A stretch of 64,000 bases of DNA from Megaustenia siamemsis (taxonomy: Eukaryota > Mollusca > Gastropoda > Stylommatophora > Ariophantidae): assembly GCA_032433765.1 (NCBI GenBank), contig JAVIAB010000073.1, positions 68,553,087-68,617,086 on the forward strand. Reading direction: 5' to 3'. The position numbers and the translations under genes were made by a program. This document shows positions 47,255-59,580 of the stretch, one piece after another. Positions within the stretch are counted from its first letter, which is position 1. Every line of letters begins with the position of its first letter. The notes below the pieces were generated by a model, which had not been told where the DNA came from, ran no database searches, and saw only the letters and a list, made by a program, of their open reading frames with translations.

Positions 47255-48745
47255 CTATAAGGAAGAGACAGAAGGGAAATCGCCTCCACCATGCAAAACG
47301 AACTTGATCGCATTTCTTCCTGGTGTGGAGCATCAGGTGCATTGGTTAATCCTAATAAAGCATCAGTTGCATGGTTCTCCCTTAACAATCATATTGTTAA
47401 CAAGGAAACACCGGTGGTATGAATGGGGGCTGATGAGGTGACCAGGGAGAGGTTGATGACATACCTCAGAGTTAAATTTGATTGCAGCCTGTGTTTTCAG
47501 GACCACGTGATAATAAAATTCTGCAAATGATTAGCTGCCTTGAAGGTCATGGCAGCTGCCAACATCGAGCAGAGGCTACTTACCCTTCTGCTCCAGGTAC
47601 TAGTCCTTGCACCAATCGAGTATGCCCTGGCAATTCTTACTATCAGTATGATGTAAATTGACAGGCTGGATAAAATACAGAATGAAGTTATGCACATTAT
47701 CTTGGGGTGTACATGGGACACTCCCAGTGTAGCAATGAGGTATCTTCTTGACTTTCCAACGATGGATGACAGGATCAAGATCTGGAGGGCACGAGTATAC
47801 CTGAAGATAAGTGTAGATAAAGAGCATCCATTGCACCACGAGCTCAACACAGGGAAAGGTGTCAGGCTAAAAAAAGGCAAATCATGGGTGGGCTCAGCAG
47901 ATGTCATCAAACAGGTTGTGGGCTTACCAATATCAACGCTGGTAAGGAGTGGATACTGGTGCCTACATCATTCTTAGGGACATTTTCAAGTATTGTTACA
48001 CTCAACAGGAAATGAAGGGAACAGGACTCAGTCATGGTCAATGCGGAGGTCAACGGTCTCATCCGGGAAAACACTGATGAGAAAGATGCAATCATCTATA
48101 CAGACGGATCTGTAATACGACACCAAAGGAGTGCTTGGGCTTGTACAGCACGCTCTGCAGGTAGAATAGTCAAGGAAGACAGTGGTGCATACGTCATGAC
48201 CATGAGTAGCATGACAATAAAGGTGATGGCAGTGACCAGGGCATTCATCTGGCTAGAGTCACGAGACTACACTCACGCCTGCATACTGAGTGATTCGATG
48301 AGTATGATTACAAGAAAGTGGAGGTGGGCTGTTACGCATGGAATGGGTATGAGTCATTGCAGAAGTCAAAAATACGTAAGGTCACCTTTGTCTGCGTCAC
48401 AGAATATGCGGGTGTACAGGGAAATGAAAGAATGGACAGATTGGCTAGCTGCACTATCATTGAGGATGGCCAACCAATGGATTGGGCGGACATCATCAAT
48501 GACCTCTGAGATGTGGGAAGGGCACAAGACTTTGACAACCATGAGTCCACGTCACTCCTTCGGATGAAAGAGATTGGGAGTTAAGACAGGCACAGCAAGA
48601 AACGAGAAACTTAGTGGGCATGTAAGAAGACTTATCAACCAACACAGAACTGGAGTCGTCAGTTGCTGGACACTGCAAGACTTGCTGAGAAGGGGATCTG
48701 AGCACATATAGACATGTTCAGAGTGCAATGATGATGACCCACAAA
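47255..48745 (+). mobile_element. RNase-H LINE (family F), plus strand
   Basis: The RT C-terminal part starts near 47290 with MQNELDRISSWCGASGAL, a segment usual just after the RT active site. Then come IEYALAILTI and IQNEVMHIILGCTW (47670). RNase H begins at 48096 (IIYTDGSVIRHQRSAW), with AVTRAFIWLE near 48235, ILSDSMSM near 48285 and GNERMDRLAS near 48420 in a second frame. The end reads SGHVRRLINQHRTGVVSCWT near 48630. Several stops and shifts make it a pseudogene. It is the most complete family F copy here. Confidence 0.85.
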
Positions 48746-48844
48746 TAACTCATGTATTTTCTGACTTTAAGGCACACCATGATTAGTGAAAGACACTTTT
48801 TTCTCATCATGAAGTCGCCATTAATAAATTAATTTGCTTCTTCT

Positions 48845-49075
48845 CATCATCATCGAGTGCCGTCTCTGCAACAAAGGTTGGCTACCATGGAGCGCCATTC
48901 TGCTCTGTCTCTTGCTTTGATGGTGCAGGTCGTCATAGGCTGATTTGTCCATCTTTTGATGTTACTTGTCCATGTTAGTCTTGGTCTGCGTCTTTTACCT
49001 TGTATTTTCTCCTCCAGGATTACTTTTAGTAGGCTGTTGTGTCTTTTAACATGGCCCAAAAATCGCATTTATTCT
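48845..49075 (-). mobile_element. LINE (family D) 3' fragment
   Basis: A minus frame RFLGHVKRHNSLLKVILEEK, with RPRLTWTSNIKRWTNQ, matches 42520-42740. The tail is (CAT)n at 48845-48852. Confidence 0.85.
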
Positions 49076-50610
49076 TTTATTAATGGTTAGCATTAAGAGA
49101 ACTGTGCTGCTGAGGCCAATGTGCTAAGCCAAATCTTTAAATATAGCCATGAAGTAAAATATGGTCAACTGCAGAAGTAATGAAAAACAAAGTAATTATA
49201 AAGAAAATGGAGATGAATGATGCAACAAATGAGTCAGTGACTTCTGTTGCCAAGATCAGTGAGCTAAAGATGGCTAATAAACTGCTTCCATTTCCACATG
49301 ACAGTCTTGGAAATAGACTTATCTGTCTTGCCAAAAAAAAAGTAGAAATTCAGTGGGAGGGTAAACCTGGTCCCAATATATATTGTTTGAAACTGGAAGT
49401 GTCAGGCCAAAATGTTAAAATAAACAATGCAACGAAAACCCTTCCAGGGCTAACAAAGAATAAACAAAGAAGGATAAACATTATTCTTATAAATGAAAAG
49501 GAAACAACAATAAACAATACCACCAATAAAGCCAAAAGGCATTCACTAGTCAATACAAATAAAAATCACAAAATAGTTATGTAGCTGGAAAGTTCTCCAG
49601 TAAGGAAGCACAAATCTACCTTCTACATAGGCAACACAACAAATTAAGGGAAGGCTGGTCATGAAACAGAGAAAAGCATGATCGAAAGTTATACAAAAAA
49701 AAAAAAAGGCACATATAGGCTATAAAATACAGGGGCAATTTTACAAGCATTTCCCTGGAGAGAAAATGAATTACATTGCCAGGAAAGAAAGTGATGATTT
49801 GTTTTGTGTCTCAATACATTTAAAGTGTATAAAAAAAAAAATAAATAAAAAGAAAACTCAGCAGCGAGAGAATTGGTGCATGTGATGTTTCAACCTCAGC
49901 AGAAAAAGTGTAACTTTTCACAACCATTTATCTTAGTAGAAAACGTTGAACCACATACACAGTATGTAACAAAAAAATGTACTTGTCACTCACTCTGGGG
50001 TAGACTCCTTGTTCCAAGACTGTACATGTAAAAAAAATTACTGAAATTCTCTAATTTAACAAATGAAACCAATTTTAAAAATTAAAATCACTTTAGATGT
50101 TTCTCAAACAATAGTCTATACTAAAGAGAACTTCACTGTTTGTTTCATTCTAGAAAAAGTAAACATTTTATCTTCTTTAAAATAATCAAGCTGAACTATA
50201 ACTAACATTAATAATCTTTACTAAATAAATTAAACAATAAAACATAACCACAAGTTTGAAAGAAAAACATATAAAATAAGCATATCTGCATTCAATTATT
50301 ACTGTAAACGTATATTTGTTTACACATGAAATGTAGTTCTGGACAAATATGTCCTTAGAGATCCAGTCAATTTCAATGTTAGTTTTTTCCTCTTCTCTGA
50401 ACAACCTTCTGTCACATTTCAAAAGGAATATAAAACAAGGCACAATAGTTGCTGGTAGAGATTTAAAATAGGTCACTGTTATAGAATAAAACATGTGCAA
50501 TAATGCTACAGCCTGATATAGATCAACATATAAACATACACTTGCATGAAGGTTAATAATTACATCATTATGTAATTTTACAAATCAAAGGCTCAGCAAG
50601 TTCATTAACA
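49076..50610. other. Intergenic, unrecognised
   Basis: AT-rich with many A runs. A 134-codon plus frame at 49180-49584 is Lys/Asn-rich, has no recognised domain and shows no splice or codon-use support. It is left unannotated as a gene. Confidence 0.4.
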
Positions 50611-50614
50611 TTAA

Positions 50615-51289
50615 CCCTTAATTATGATACCAATCTGTGACTCACTTGTTTATGATATCGTGGTAAAAATTACTACTAAATGTAACATTTTTATATTGGA
50701 AAATCACATTTTCTTTGAACTTTTGCTATACAGCAGTGTTTACCCAAGATGAGACAAGGGAACCCAATACGGTAAACATTTCCTGCTTTACAGTCGATTT
50801 GTAGCCAGCAACGTGACCACATAACCAAACACCCCCCCCCCCCCCCCCAGTTTCCGTTGTCTACTCATACGGTAGCTGAGCTGTAAACCATCAAATCAGC
50901 ACGTATGTTCAGCACCCTCTTGGCGTTGTTGGCTGACTCTCCCATGTTAAAAAGGTTTCTTTGATGTCATGCCAATGGCAGAGGAAATTTCCCATGTCAC
51001 GAGAAAAAAAAAAAGGTAAAAATAACAAATTTCTAAACAAATTGGCTGAATTTGAAATAAAAACTGTGTGCTTTTACAATACCGTTGTAATTTTTACTAC
51101 ACAATTGATTTAAAAAAAAAAAAATCAAACATCAAACAAACAAAAAAATTAAAAACCCAGTAGTCACCATTAGTGATAAATTAAGAAGGTATGGGGTTGG
51201 GGTGATATTTGCCCATTGCAAACTGTCAAGTTCCCCCCAAAAAATGTCATTTGAGGTGGTAATTTTTACTACGGTATCATAATCTAGGA
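50615..51289. mobile_element. TTAA-flanked palindromic DNA element, copy 2
   Basis: TTAA is present on both sides (50611-50614, 51290-51293). The left end is CCCTTAATTATGATACC and the right, reverse-complemented, is TCCTAGATTATGATACC, continuing into GTAGTAAAAATTAC. The interior includes a GGAAATTTCC palindrome and a C17 run at 50832-50848. It is the counterpart of 3570-4079. No transposase frame. Confidence 0.75.
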
Positions 51290-51599
51290 TTAAACTGCAA
51301 TTTATATTTTGTTTCAAACAGTTGAGGGGAAAATGTTTCGCCGGGCATCACATATAAAAAAAAAGGGACTAGTGGGGCACAATCTTTTATGTTACTGCAA
51401 AAGTAAAATAACAAATAAAAAAAATATAATGTATGACAGCTTCCCTTGTGAAGCTCAAATAGAGGCAGGGAAGAATGAATAGTTACATACTGAAACAAGA
51501 ATGTATTTCATCTCCCTAATTTGGAATCGCCATCAATTTCATAATGCAGAAATGTTGTACATAAAAACTAGGGCATTAAAAAGATATTTGAGTCTCAAT

Positions 51600-52265
51600 T
51601 AGAAGACCTTCATTTTGCAAATGATGTTCTTATGTGGACATGGGGCAAGAAGAAAACAATGGCCTGCCATCAATAGCTAGCAAGAAAGGACATGAGATAA
51701 GCCAAGAAAAGAAGAAAGGAAAATAAAATTTGTCCAGAAGAAAAAGAAGTGGATAAAATAGATCATTTCACATATCTTGAAAGTTGCATAGATCAGGAAA
51801 GAGACACAAAGGAAAAAAATTAGAATCAGAATAACAAAGGCAGCAATGACTTTCAGAAATCTTGATAAAATATTGAAATCAAAATTACTAAGCACAGAAA
51901 TAAAGCTCAGGATTTTTGAATCAAATGTATTATCCATCCTTACGTATGTATCTGAGAGCTGGAAAAATTAAATAGGAAATAAATTTGATGCATTAGAAAA
52001 CAAATGCCTAAGGAAAATACTTCATAAACTATGGAATGAATTCAAGACTAGTACAAAAATAAAAGTAATGGTAAAACATCTAAAATCATGAGAGGAATGT
52101 GGGCATGTGATGAAAAGTGACATTAAAGACATCAAGTGGAAAACAGAGGGCAAAAGAAAAAGAGGCTAACCTAGAGAAATACTAAAAAGAAGACCGCTGT
52201 GAGAAGCAACAAGAGCATGCATGAGTTTCTTTGCTGAGGTTGAGAGGCTTGTCCAGAATAGGGAT
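51600..52265 (+). mobile_element. LINE (family B), decayed, plus strand
   Basis: The plus strand carries worn equivalents of the LINE at 31860: DKIDHFTYLESCIDQER near 51750, RIRITKAAMTFRNLDKILKS near 51825 and NKCLRKILHKLWNEFKT near 52000. Many stops. Confidence 0.75.
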
Positions 52266-52497
52266 ATGTGGCAAAATACAAGACAAGACCTGTGTAAAGC
52301 ATGACACACCAATGAGAAAGATTATCAGATATGGAGAGTTTTTAATTTATGCCCTGGGCCATCATTGGTTTAGAAGGATGATCAATAAACAGCCTGACAG
52401 ATCATACACACATTTTACTGGTTTTTTTCCCCTTGTGTATGAGAACTATGACCCAAAGATGTAGCTTTAAATTCTTTCCATCCCACCCACCCACACA

Positions 52498-52660
52498 TCA
52501 GTCTATCCATCTACTGTCCTTTTGAGCCAAAAGAAGTGCATAGGGCAGAAATTCTGGACTCTTTGTGTCCAGTAACGTTTGTTATGAAGCATCAGACCTT
52601 GCACAGGACCAGCATTGTACCTTGCCAAACATCACCGTTTTGGGGCAAGTTATTGATTAA
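52498..52660 (-). mobile_element. LINE (family B) 3' end, minus strand
   Basis: The tail reads TCTATCCATCTACTGTCCTT then TTGAGCC, followed by TCAGACCTTGCACAGGACC. This matches 28270-28400 closely. Confidence 0.75.
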
Positions 52661-52810
52661 TTCCTGCCTATTAAAAAAAGGTATTGGTGAAGTAGTCCTA
52701 CTGAGGACAAGAAGAAAAGAACTAATTTTGTCACACTTCAAGTTATTTAGATAGGAAATATGTTGCAGTACAATGTTTTTCAACCATTCCATTGACTAAT
52801 CTTTAGGGGA

Positions 52811-52811
<1 letters not shown>

Positions 52812-52859
<48 letters not shown>
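52812..52859. repeat. Poly(G) run, 48 bases
   Basis: An uninterrupted run of 48 G. It is the longest of five G or C homopolymers in the window. Confidence 0.95.
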
Positions 52860-52860
<1 letters not shown>

Positions 52861-54127
52861 GAAGAGCCACAATATGGTCAATGCTACAACCTAGAAGCTA
52901 TCAACCGGGACTGAACTAAATCTGTTATCTTCATCAGATTGGTTTACTAACAAATGTACTAACATGACTGAACTTAAGTAGTTGGGTTCATTTTGATGAG
53001 TGACTAGCTTCTTCGTTCACTTAACCTCAAATGGATACCAGATATTTCCTCTGGGAAAGAAAGAAGACTATTAGCACCATATTCTCTATACATCATACCT
53101 GAGGTATGACAGAGTTTTTGCTTCCACCTTCTTTCTTCTCTTGGAAGTAATCATTGCTAGAAAAAAAAAATATTTCCTATAAAAATGGTAACACATCAAA
53201 TTCATAGTTTAACAGACTCTTAAATTCATCTACAAAATAACAAATGGAATATAAAAAGCCCAAGATGCACTTTGGTATCTGGCTTGAAAGGGTTGCAACT
53301 CATGACTGATTGTTTGTATCAGTATCAGTGAATGAGAACTGACCAAGATCCTTCTCCACCTCCCCATGGTGGGAACAGAAACAGAAAAACCAGTCTGGTC
53401 ATGTGAGTAGCAGTTAAAGATGGAAGACAACTCTGTGCCACAAAAAAAAAACAGTGTGCTAAAGTCAGATGTGTCAGGCTAAAAGATGCAGACATTGCAA
53501 CCTGCTGTAAGCCACAAACAGCACACATCTATGACACTTAACAGTCGTTTAAGAATGGATAGTACAGACTAGTGGTCCTTGAATAAATGAAGAACAGAAA
53601 CTCTTTCTCAAATGCCCACTGACAATTCTGTCAATTGACTTATAATTTTACTTACTGGGACAAGCTGTATGGTGATGTCACCACCCTTGATCTAACGAAT
53701 GCTTTCTTTGAACTTATTAATATTGACATTTACAGGTATATGCAGAAGAAGATATTTTTACCAAGGTCTCTATCAAAATCATAGAAGGTACATCCCTCAT
53801 ATCATATACTATATAAGAAAAGCTGTCTAGTAAAGTCCTGAGTGAGTGATGTTATTTTTATTAAGAATTGACACCACCACACTGCAAATACACCAACAAG
53901 TATTCAGTCCCCTTTAGCAGACAAGGAAGAGTATTGTGAGTAATATATAATGTATCTGTTTAAGTTGAAGTTATTGTTCTGGTAGACACATATTCAAAAC
54001 TCCAATAAAGAAAGAATTATTTACCTGATTGACAAGACTCAGGTTCACTGACCCAAAATGTGCTGATGGTCATGACAAATATAGGCATTATTACCACATT
54101 TTCTCTGAACAGATCAGAAAGAAAGGA
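52860..54127. other. Intergenic with SINE traces
   Basis: Worn SINE-1 pieces on the plus strand lie near 53000-53110 (ATTAGCACCATATTCTCTAT) and 54040-54115. The stretch 53440-53530 shares a segment with 23110-23200. Nothing else is recognised. Confidence 0.4.
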
Positions 54128-54147
54128 GGGGGGGGGGGGGGGGGGGG
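54128..54147. repeat. Poly(G) run, 20 bases
   Basis: Uninterrupted G run followed by AGGAGGAGAAG. Confidence 0.95.
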
Positions 54148-54782
54148 AGGAGGAGAAGAAATATACTTCTCTGCTAGCCCACTGTTCTTACTAGCAAGAA
54201 ATTGATTATTTTGCTGTCAAAATTAAATAGCACTTAGTGAGTGACGCCAATAGACGGAAAAATAAATAATTCCAGACATTTTGCTGCCTATTTTAACATC
54301 ACTCCAGTAAATGTGAACTGTTTCAAAAATTCTTAGATGGAAATTGATAATAAAAAAATAAAGAAATACATTAAAAAGACTTTAAAAATTGGCTACACAA
54401 CAACCATCAAGGAGTTTTTTGTGTAGAGACTTAAATAAATTGCTTGAATTTACATTTAATTTAGAATTTTAAATCCTTAAGATTAAGGAACTATATTTAA
54501 TGGAGCAATCTGTAAAATTACATAAACAATTAACTCCAAATATATTCAAATTTACAGATAATCAGAGAAAGAAAATAATTAAATCTTTATCTAGAAAAAA
54601 AGTACTTACCTGAAATGCTACCAGTGAGCTTTTCTTGCTGAAATATTCTTAATTCTCTTATGCATAATGAAATTTCTAGTACTGTTTTATTGCACAACAT
54701 GAAATTATGGGAGTTTTAAAGTTATGGCAACATGCAATGCTGCATAGCTTTAGAAACAATTGCTTACTCTTATATACCCAAA

Positions 54783-54990
54783 GAGGCTGGGTGATCTAGA
54801 GGTAAGACATCAGCCTCTGGATAAGAAGGTCCCAGGTTCAAATCCTGCCACAAATGGTGGGAATTTTTCAATTTGAATCCATGGTTTCCTCGTGGCTACA
54901 CCCTCCCTGATCTCTGGATAGTGTGATACGATGTCAAGCCCTCTCAGAAAATGGCAAAAAACAGGTTCCATGAGATTGTTAAAGAAGCCT
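54783..54990 (+). mobile_element. tRNA-derived SINE (family 3), best copy
   Basis: The head starts GGCTGGGTGATCTAGAGGTA and contains the B box GGTTCAAATCC at 54835. The body carries TGATCTCTGGATAGTG and CCCTCTCAGAAAATGG. It is the clearest of four family 3 copies. Confidence 0.82.
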
Positions 54991-56815
54991 TGTTAGTTAA
55001 AAGTCGAAAGAGTTCAGGCCTGCTCAGATTTGATAGTTACTTATAAATAGTCATGTTCAGCAGAAAACAGTAATCCCAATTTTGTATTATGAACCAGATT
55101 CCTGAGTGAAAGACAATAAGTATAAAAATAGCCACACAGATGATGAGATGTTGGGAGAAACAAGCAAATCTTCTTTGTATGTCTTTTTTGTCACACATAA
55201 GAAGATAAATGGTTTACAAATATGATTAACTAGAAAAAAAATACAGATGACAAAAATAGAAGACACAAAGAAATGTCAACTCCTGGAAAGCAAGTAAGCA
55301 ACAAAATTAACATCTCCATAGTGAAGGTTGACTACCATGGAAAGCTATTTTACTCTGTTTCTTGAATTGATTCCCCAGTTTCCTGATATTGTATCAGTTC
55401 ACTTCAGTCACTACACCTCTACATTTTTTGACTGTCAGTATCTAAGAGCTTTTTTAAAAGGTCCGAAATATTCAATTTATCTTCATCGAATAGTATTTAA
55501 ACTTCTCTCTTTATTTTCAGCTGCTTCTAGACTCATTGTCTTTTCCACTCAGAAAAAGATAAGAGTCTGTTTTATGAATGACTCAGTGTTGCAGTACCTT
55601 ACAAGCTTTAACTCCTCCAGCATAATCATTCACCTTCCAGAATCTAAGCGCTAATGGCTTGTGTCAACCTCATGGCCTTATATCAACCAATGAAACATTC
55701 AACCAAAATTTCTCTAACTATTATCCTGCACATTGCCTGGTATCCAGTTTATTTTTCTTAGAATATTTAATGTCCATGTTTATGTTCCATATAGAAGTTT
55801 TAAATGGACACAATACTTTTCTCAGTTCCAGCCAGCTTTGATAGCATTTCTCTAGGATGCAAGATCACAGAGAATACAAAAAACTTGTAATAAATATTAC
55901 ATTTCTACTCTGTCAGCTCTTCATTAAGTGAGATCTCTGTTTGTAAACAATTGATAACCCAAAAAAACAAGAACAAATTATCAGAGGTCAGCATGAGAGT
56001 TGGCAGGGACATTATTTAAAGAATTGATGAACATCTAATGAATATGATCAGTGACAGATTCTGAATTATACAGATATGACTTGCTTATTTATCAAGCAGA
56101 GTTACTTCACATCATTAAATGACTTGAAGATCATTAGACATTCAAAAATAGCACATGCAAAAAGAAACAAATGAAGATCAGCAACTCTGTAACAGAAAAA
56201 AGGAAGGCCAGTGTAAATCTAAGCTCACAAAACATCTAAGTCAGGTATACCCCACATCACACGAAGCTGTGCACTAGACAGAGAAGTACAACATCATGTT
56301 TAAATGGAATGTCTGTTAGGTTAAATTGTGGACCTTTTCTGCTCAGCAGGAATGGCATGTTCTAATATTATTTTCTTGCGTATGAAGGCTGGATTTAATG
56401 CACATTGTGATTTGTCTACTAAAACACGCTGAAAGTGACAAAGTAGCTGCTGCTAAAACACACAATAAAAACAAAACAAAGCAAAATTCCGTTGACAGCA
56501 CTAAACCATTAAACATGTTCAATCCAAGAAGCTGTAACAACCATAAAAAGTCAACTTTGATAATACATATAACAAATGTTAACACACTTTTCAACAATCT
56601 CTATCTAATATCGCATTTAACCTTTGCTCTAATATGAAAATCAACTATACTACTCCAGTGTATATAAGACATGCATAGTGTTTCATACTGAAGATCATTC
56701 ACATATACTTTCATATGATGATATACTTATTCAAAGTATAAATGTAGTCTACTGAACACACAATTTTACATGATTATAAACATTGAAGCAAAAAAGTACA
56801 ACATGGTTTAATGTG
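54991..56815. other. Intergenic / possible 3' UTR of the FRS2-like gene
   Basis: AT-rich. The stretch 55320-55400 looks like a very worn LINE D end (GAAGGTTGACTACCATGG), and 55400-55850 may be its minus-strand continuation. The part next to 56816 is presumably 3' UTR of the minus-strand gene, but I found no convincing polyadenylation hexamer close to the stop. Confidence 0.35.
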
Positions 56816-59038
56816 CTAGCAGGATTCAGTTGAACCTGAGCTTAGTTTCCTTTCCCTCTGATTTAATGAGATCTGTTTCCTTTTAGATGATGCAGGAGCA
56901 GAATTGATTCTGCTGAGGTGTGTTCCTAACCTTCCTAAGTTGATATCTTTGTGTTGTATGTGTCTGATACTGCTATCCCTGCACTGTTCATGCTCCTGCC
57001 TGGCTTCCTGTAGAGCTTTTGTTGCTCGATGGTCAATTACTGCATATCTCAACTTGGCATAATCTTTCTCTTTCTGCTGTCTCGCCCGTTATTTCGACGA
57101 GAATTAGAAAGGGGAGGGAGAGGTAAAACTTTTCCTATTCTAGATTCTGTGAGGTCAATTTCTATATAATTCAGCTCCTGTTCCTCATCTGAGGAATCTG
57201 ATGTTGTCTCTGGCTCCAATGGAGAGGAGACTGGAATCGAAAGTGTAGGACACAAAAGTGGAATCCGAGGTGGTAGAACTGGTGGAGGAGGTGTGCCTGG
57301 CGGTGATGGAGCAAAATAAGAGGGAGGAGAGTCTGATGCATCTGATGAGGTCAATACAGATGTTAGTGAACATGAAGATAGCGGTGACGAGGATAAATCA
57401 TTGCGTCTTGGTAACAGAGGGGGTGGGGAATTTGAATGAGGTAAAGGAACTGCTTCCATGCCATTAAAGACAAAAGAATGTGATAAACTGTTTCTTTCTG
57501 CAAAGACAGAACTTCTATTTGAGGATGGTACTTCCTCAGGGTTAATCTGAGATTCCATGATGTTTTCTAACTGTGATGTCTGTCCCACATGTGAAGCATC
57601 AGGCCCTGAGGATAAGCTTCGAGGAGAAGGTGTTGAAGTTGCAGCATATGTAGCTGCATTGATGCAGTCAATGTTCTTATAGCCACTGGACTTTGGCAGT
57701 GCCAAATACTGCGGAGATGGATCTTTGCGAAAAGATTCTGCTGAACTACTTATCCTGCTGTTTCAGCATTTTCACTGTGCAGTGTTTCTAAACATTTACG
57801 TCTCCGCCTTGAAATTATGCTGGAGTCTGTAAATTTATCATACTCTTTCTGGTGCAGTTCACTTTGTGTGGATACATGAATCTCTGGAGCAATAGTAAGT
57901 TGATGATCTTCTGCTTCACGTTTTCTTGAATCTGAATGACAACGTCGTGGAAAAGCTGATAATACCACATTCTGAAACTGCTTGTTTGAAGGAAGACTGA
58001 GAGAATGTGTATCAACTTTATTTGCATCAGATTCTGAACGTCTAGATCTCGTCCTACCTATTCTAAAAGTTGACCCACGAGCATTAGGTTCATTGGATGG
58101 ATTATGTTTTGAGGAATCTTTAAAAATTAGAGACATTAGGGAATGTACACCTGCTCGAATGGGTGATGCACTGGAGTGACTGCTTATTGTATTTACTGTC
58201 TGACTGCTGGATGAAGCAATATGGTATTTGTCAACAAACTCTTGGTTTACATATATTGGTGGGTGTTGTGCTGGCGTCCCTACAGCATGCTGGCCAAATG
58301 GTGACGATGGAGGAGATGTAGAGAAGGACATATCCATTGGGAAAAATATACTGTCTTCATTTTCAACTGTAGGAACAGATTTCTGTTGCATTGAAGAAAT
58401 TGATGCTGCTGTTAATTGATGAAACAATATTGGATGTGGAGATGAAGCTGGTGATGACGTGCCAGTAACTGCCTTGGTATATGATCGGCCATAGTGAGAA
58501 TGGCCAGGTTCATATTCCAAGGCATGGATGTACAAGCTAGCAGTTGACCTGATTGTTTCCGTTGTACTTGAAATAGTTGGGGATCCTTGTTGTGGATTGT
58601 TAGGCAAACAAGAATGTTCAGATAGAAAAATTTGGCTGGACAAAGGAAGCACCGAGGATTGCAGTGAGTGACGGTGGAGAGAACGGTTTTTTGCATCACT
58701 TGATTTCAGTAGTTCAAAGTTGAAAATGTTGTTCAAAAGTGGTGAAAATGATGATGAACCAGAAAAACTAACCGGGGAAGAAGATGATTTTCTGTGAATG
58801 AGAACATACTCAGAGCCTGATCGGGGCCGTAACACAGTTTTAGCTGGATTTGTGCATTCAAAAACATTGTTAATATAAGTTGCAGTTTGGGACAGAGAGT
58901 CAAATGGTGAAGCAGCATCAGAGGATGTGGTTCCTCCTGTACAATGGTGTTCTGCTTGTGTTTTATCTACAGGAACAACCAAAGTGACATAGCTGATGTC
59001 ATTCACCACTTCTTGGCTGACTGGTTGAGACTGTCTTC
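56816..59038 (-). CDS. FRS2: FRS2/SNT-like docking protein, terminal coding exon, two frameshifts
   Basis: FRS2 proteins link FGF and neurotrophin receptors to the Ras-ERK pathway by binding GRB2 and SHP2 through phosphotyrosines. The exon starts after a TGTCTTTTCAG acceptor at 59039 (two bases complete a codon) and ends at TAG 56816-56818. Visible motifs are YINN and IYVNQEFVDKY (YxN, GRB2 type), many Ser/Thr-Pro sites, a Pro-rich PPPPVLPPR, and near the end LNYIEIDL then KLRYAVIDHRATKAL. These last two correspond in order and context to the SHP2-binding LNYxxVDL and LYAVID motifs of vertebrate FRS2. The frame breaks at about 57751-57762 and at about 57052-57085; each break is equivalent to one missing base. 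The N-terminal myristoylation signal and PTB domain would be on upstream exons, which I do not see up to 64000. A GAB or IRS protein is less likely because the terminal motif fits FRS2 better. The symbol denotes family resemblance. Confidence 0.8.
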
Positions 59039-59040
59039 CT

Positions 59041-59166
59041 GAAAAGACAAAAAGTAGGAAGTGTTAATGATTTATATAATACACCCACTAGAGTTATTAA
59101 CCTCTACTGTGGAATTATAAAAATAGTGTCAGCATTAATTTTGGAACAATAAACACGCATTAATAA

Positions 59167-59209
<43 letters not shown>

Positions 59210-59580
59210 AAAGAAACAATTATAATCAGTGTATGCAAGCGTTCACACCAATGAAAGAATATAACATTCTGAAGCACAACTGCATATGTTGACTTCTGTG
59301 AAATAGTTTATATGTTATAGCTAATATAAAACAATATGGCTCAACTGCATGTATTTTTAAAATGTGTATACAAATTTTAAATGCCTCATCTAAATTTATG
59401 GAAAAGACCACTCAAAATGAAGCTGCCGTCCATCATCATTATGAGATGAACTTAAAAACCCTGCAATCCGTCAGTATCATATATATGTGAACATTGGTGG
59501 AATTTTCTTTACTATACCAATAGTTCAAGTACATGGTGAGGACAGAGGATATATGTTAAGAAAGTCTTGTGCTTGATATA
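59041..59580. other. Intron upstream of the FRS2-like exon
   Basis: AT-rich, starting with the acceptor tract and holding an A43 run at 59174-59216. No further exon is recognised. Confidence 0.5.

Noticed and set aside
49180..49584. 134-codon plus-strand frame
   Set aside because: Lys/Asn-rich, no recognised domain, no splice signals or neighbours. AT-rich sequence yields such frames by chance.
57049..57762. Treating the second FRS2-like frame as a separate gene
   Set aside because: It overlaps the first frame by a few bases, has no ATG at its start and continues the same conserved protein, so a frame break in one exon explains it better.
56816..59038. GAB or IRS identity for the minus-strand gene
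   Set aside because: Those families also carry C-terminal SHP2-type motifs, but the RYAVID-ATKAL context and the LNYIEIDL partner fit FRS2 better.
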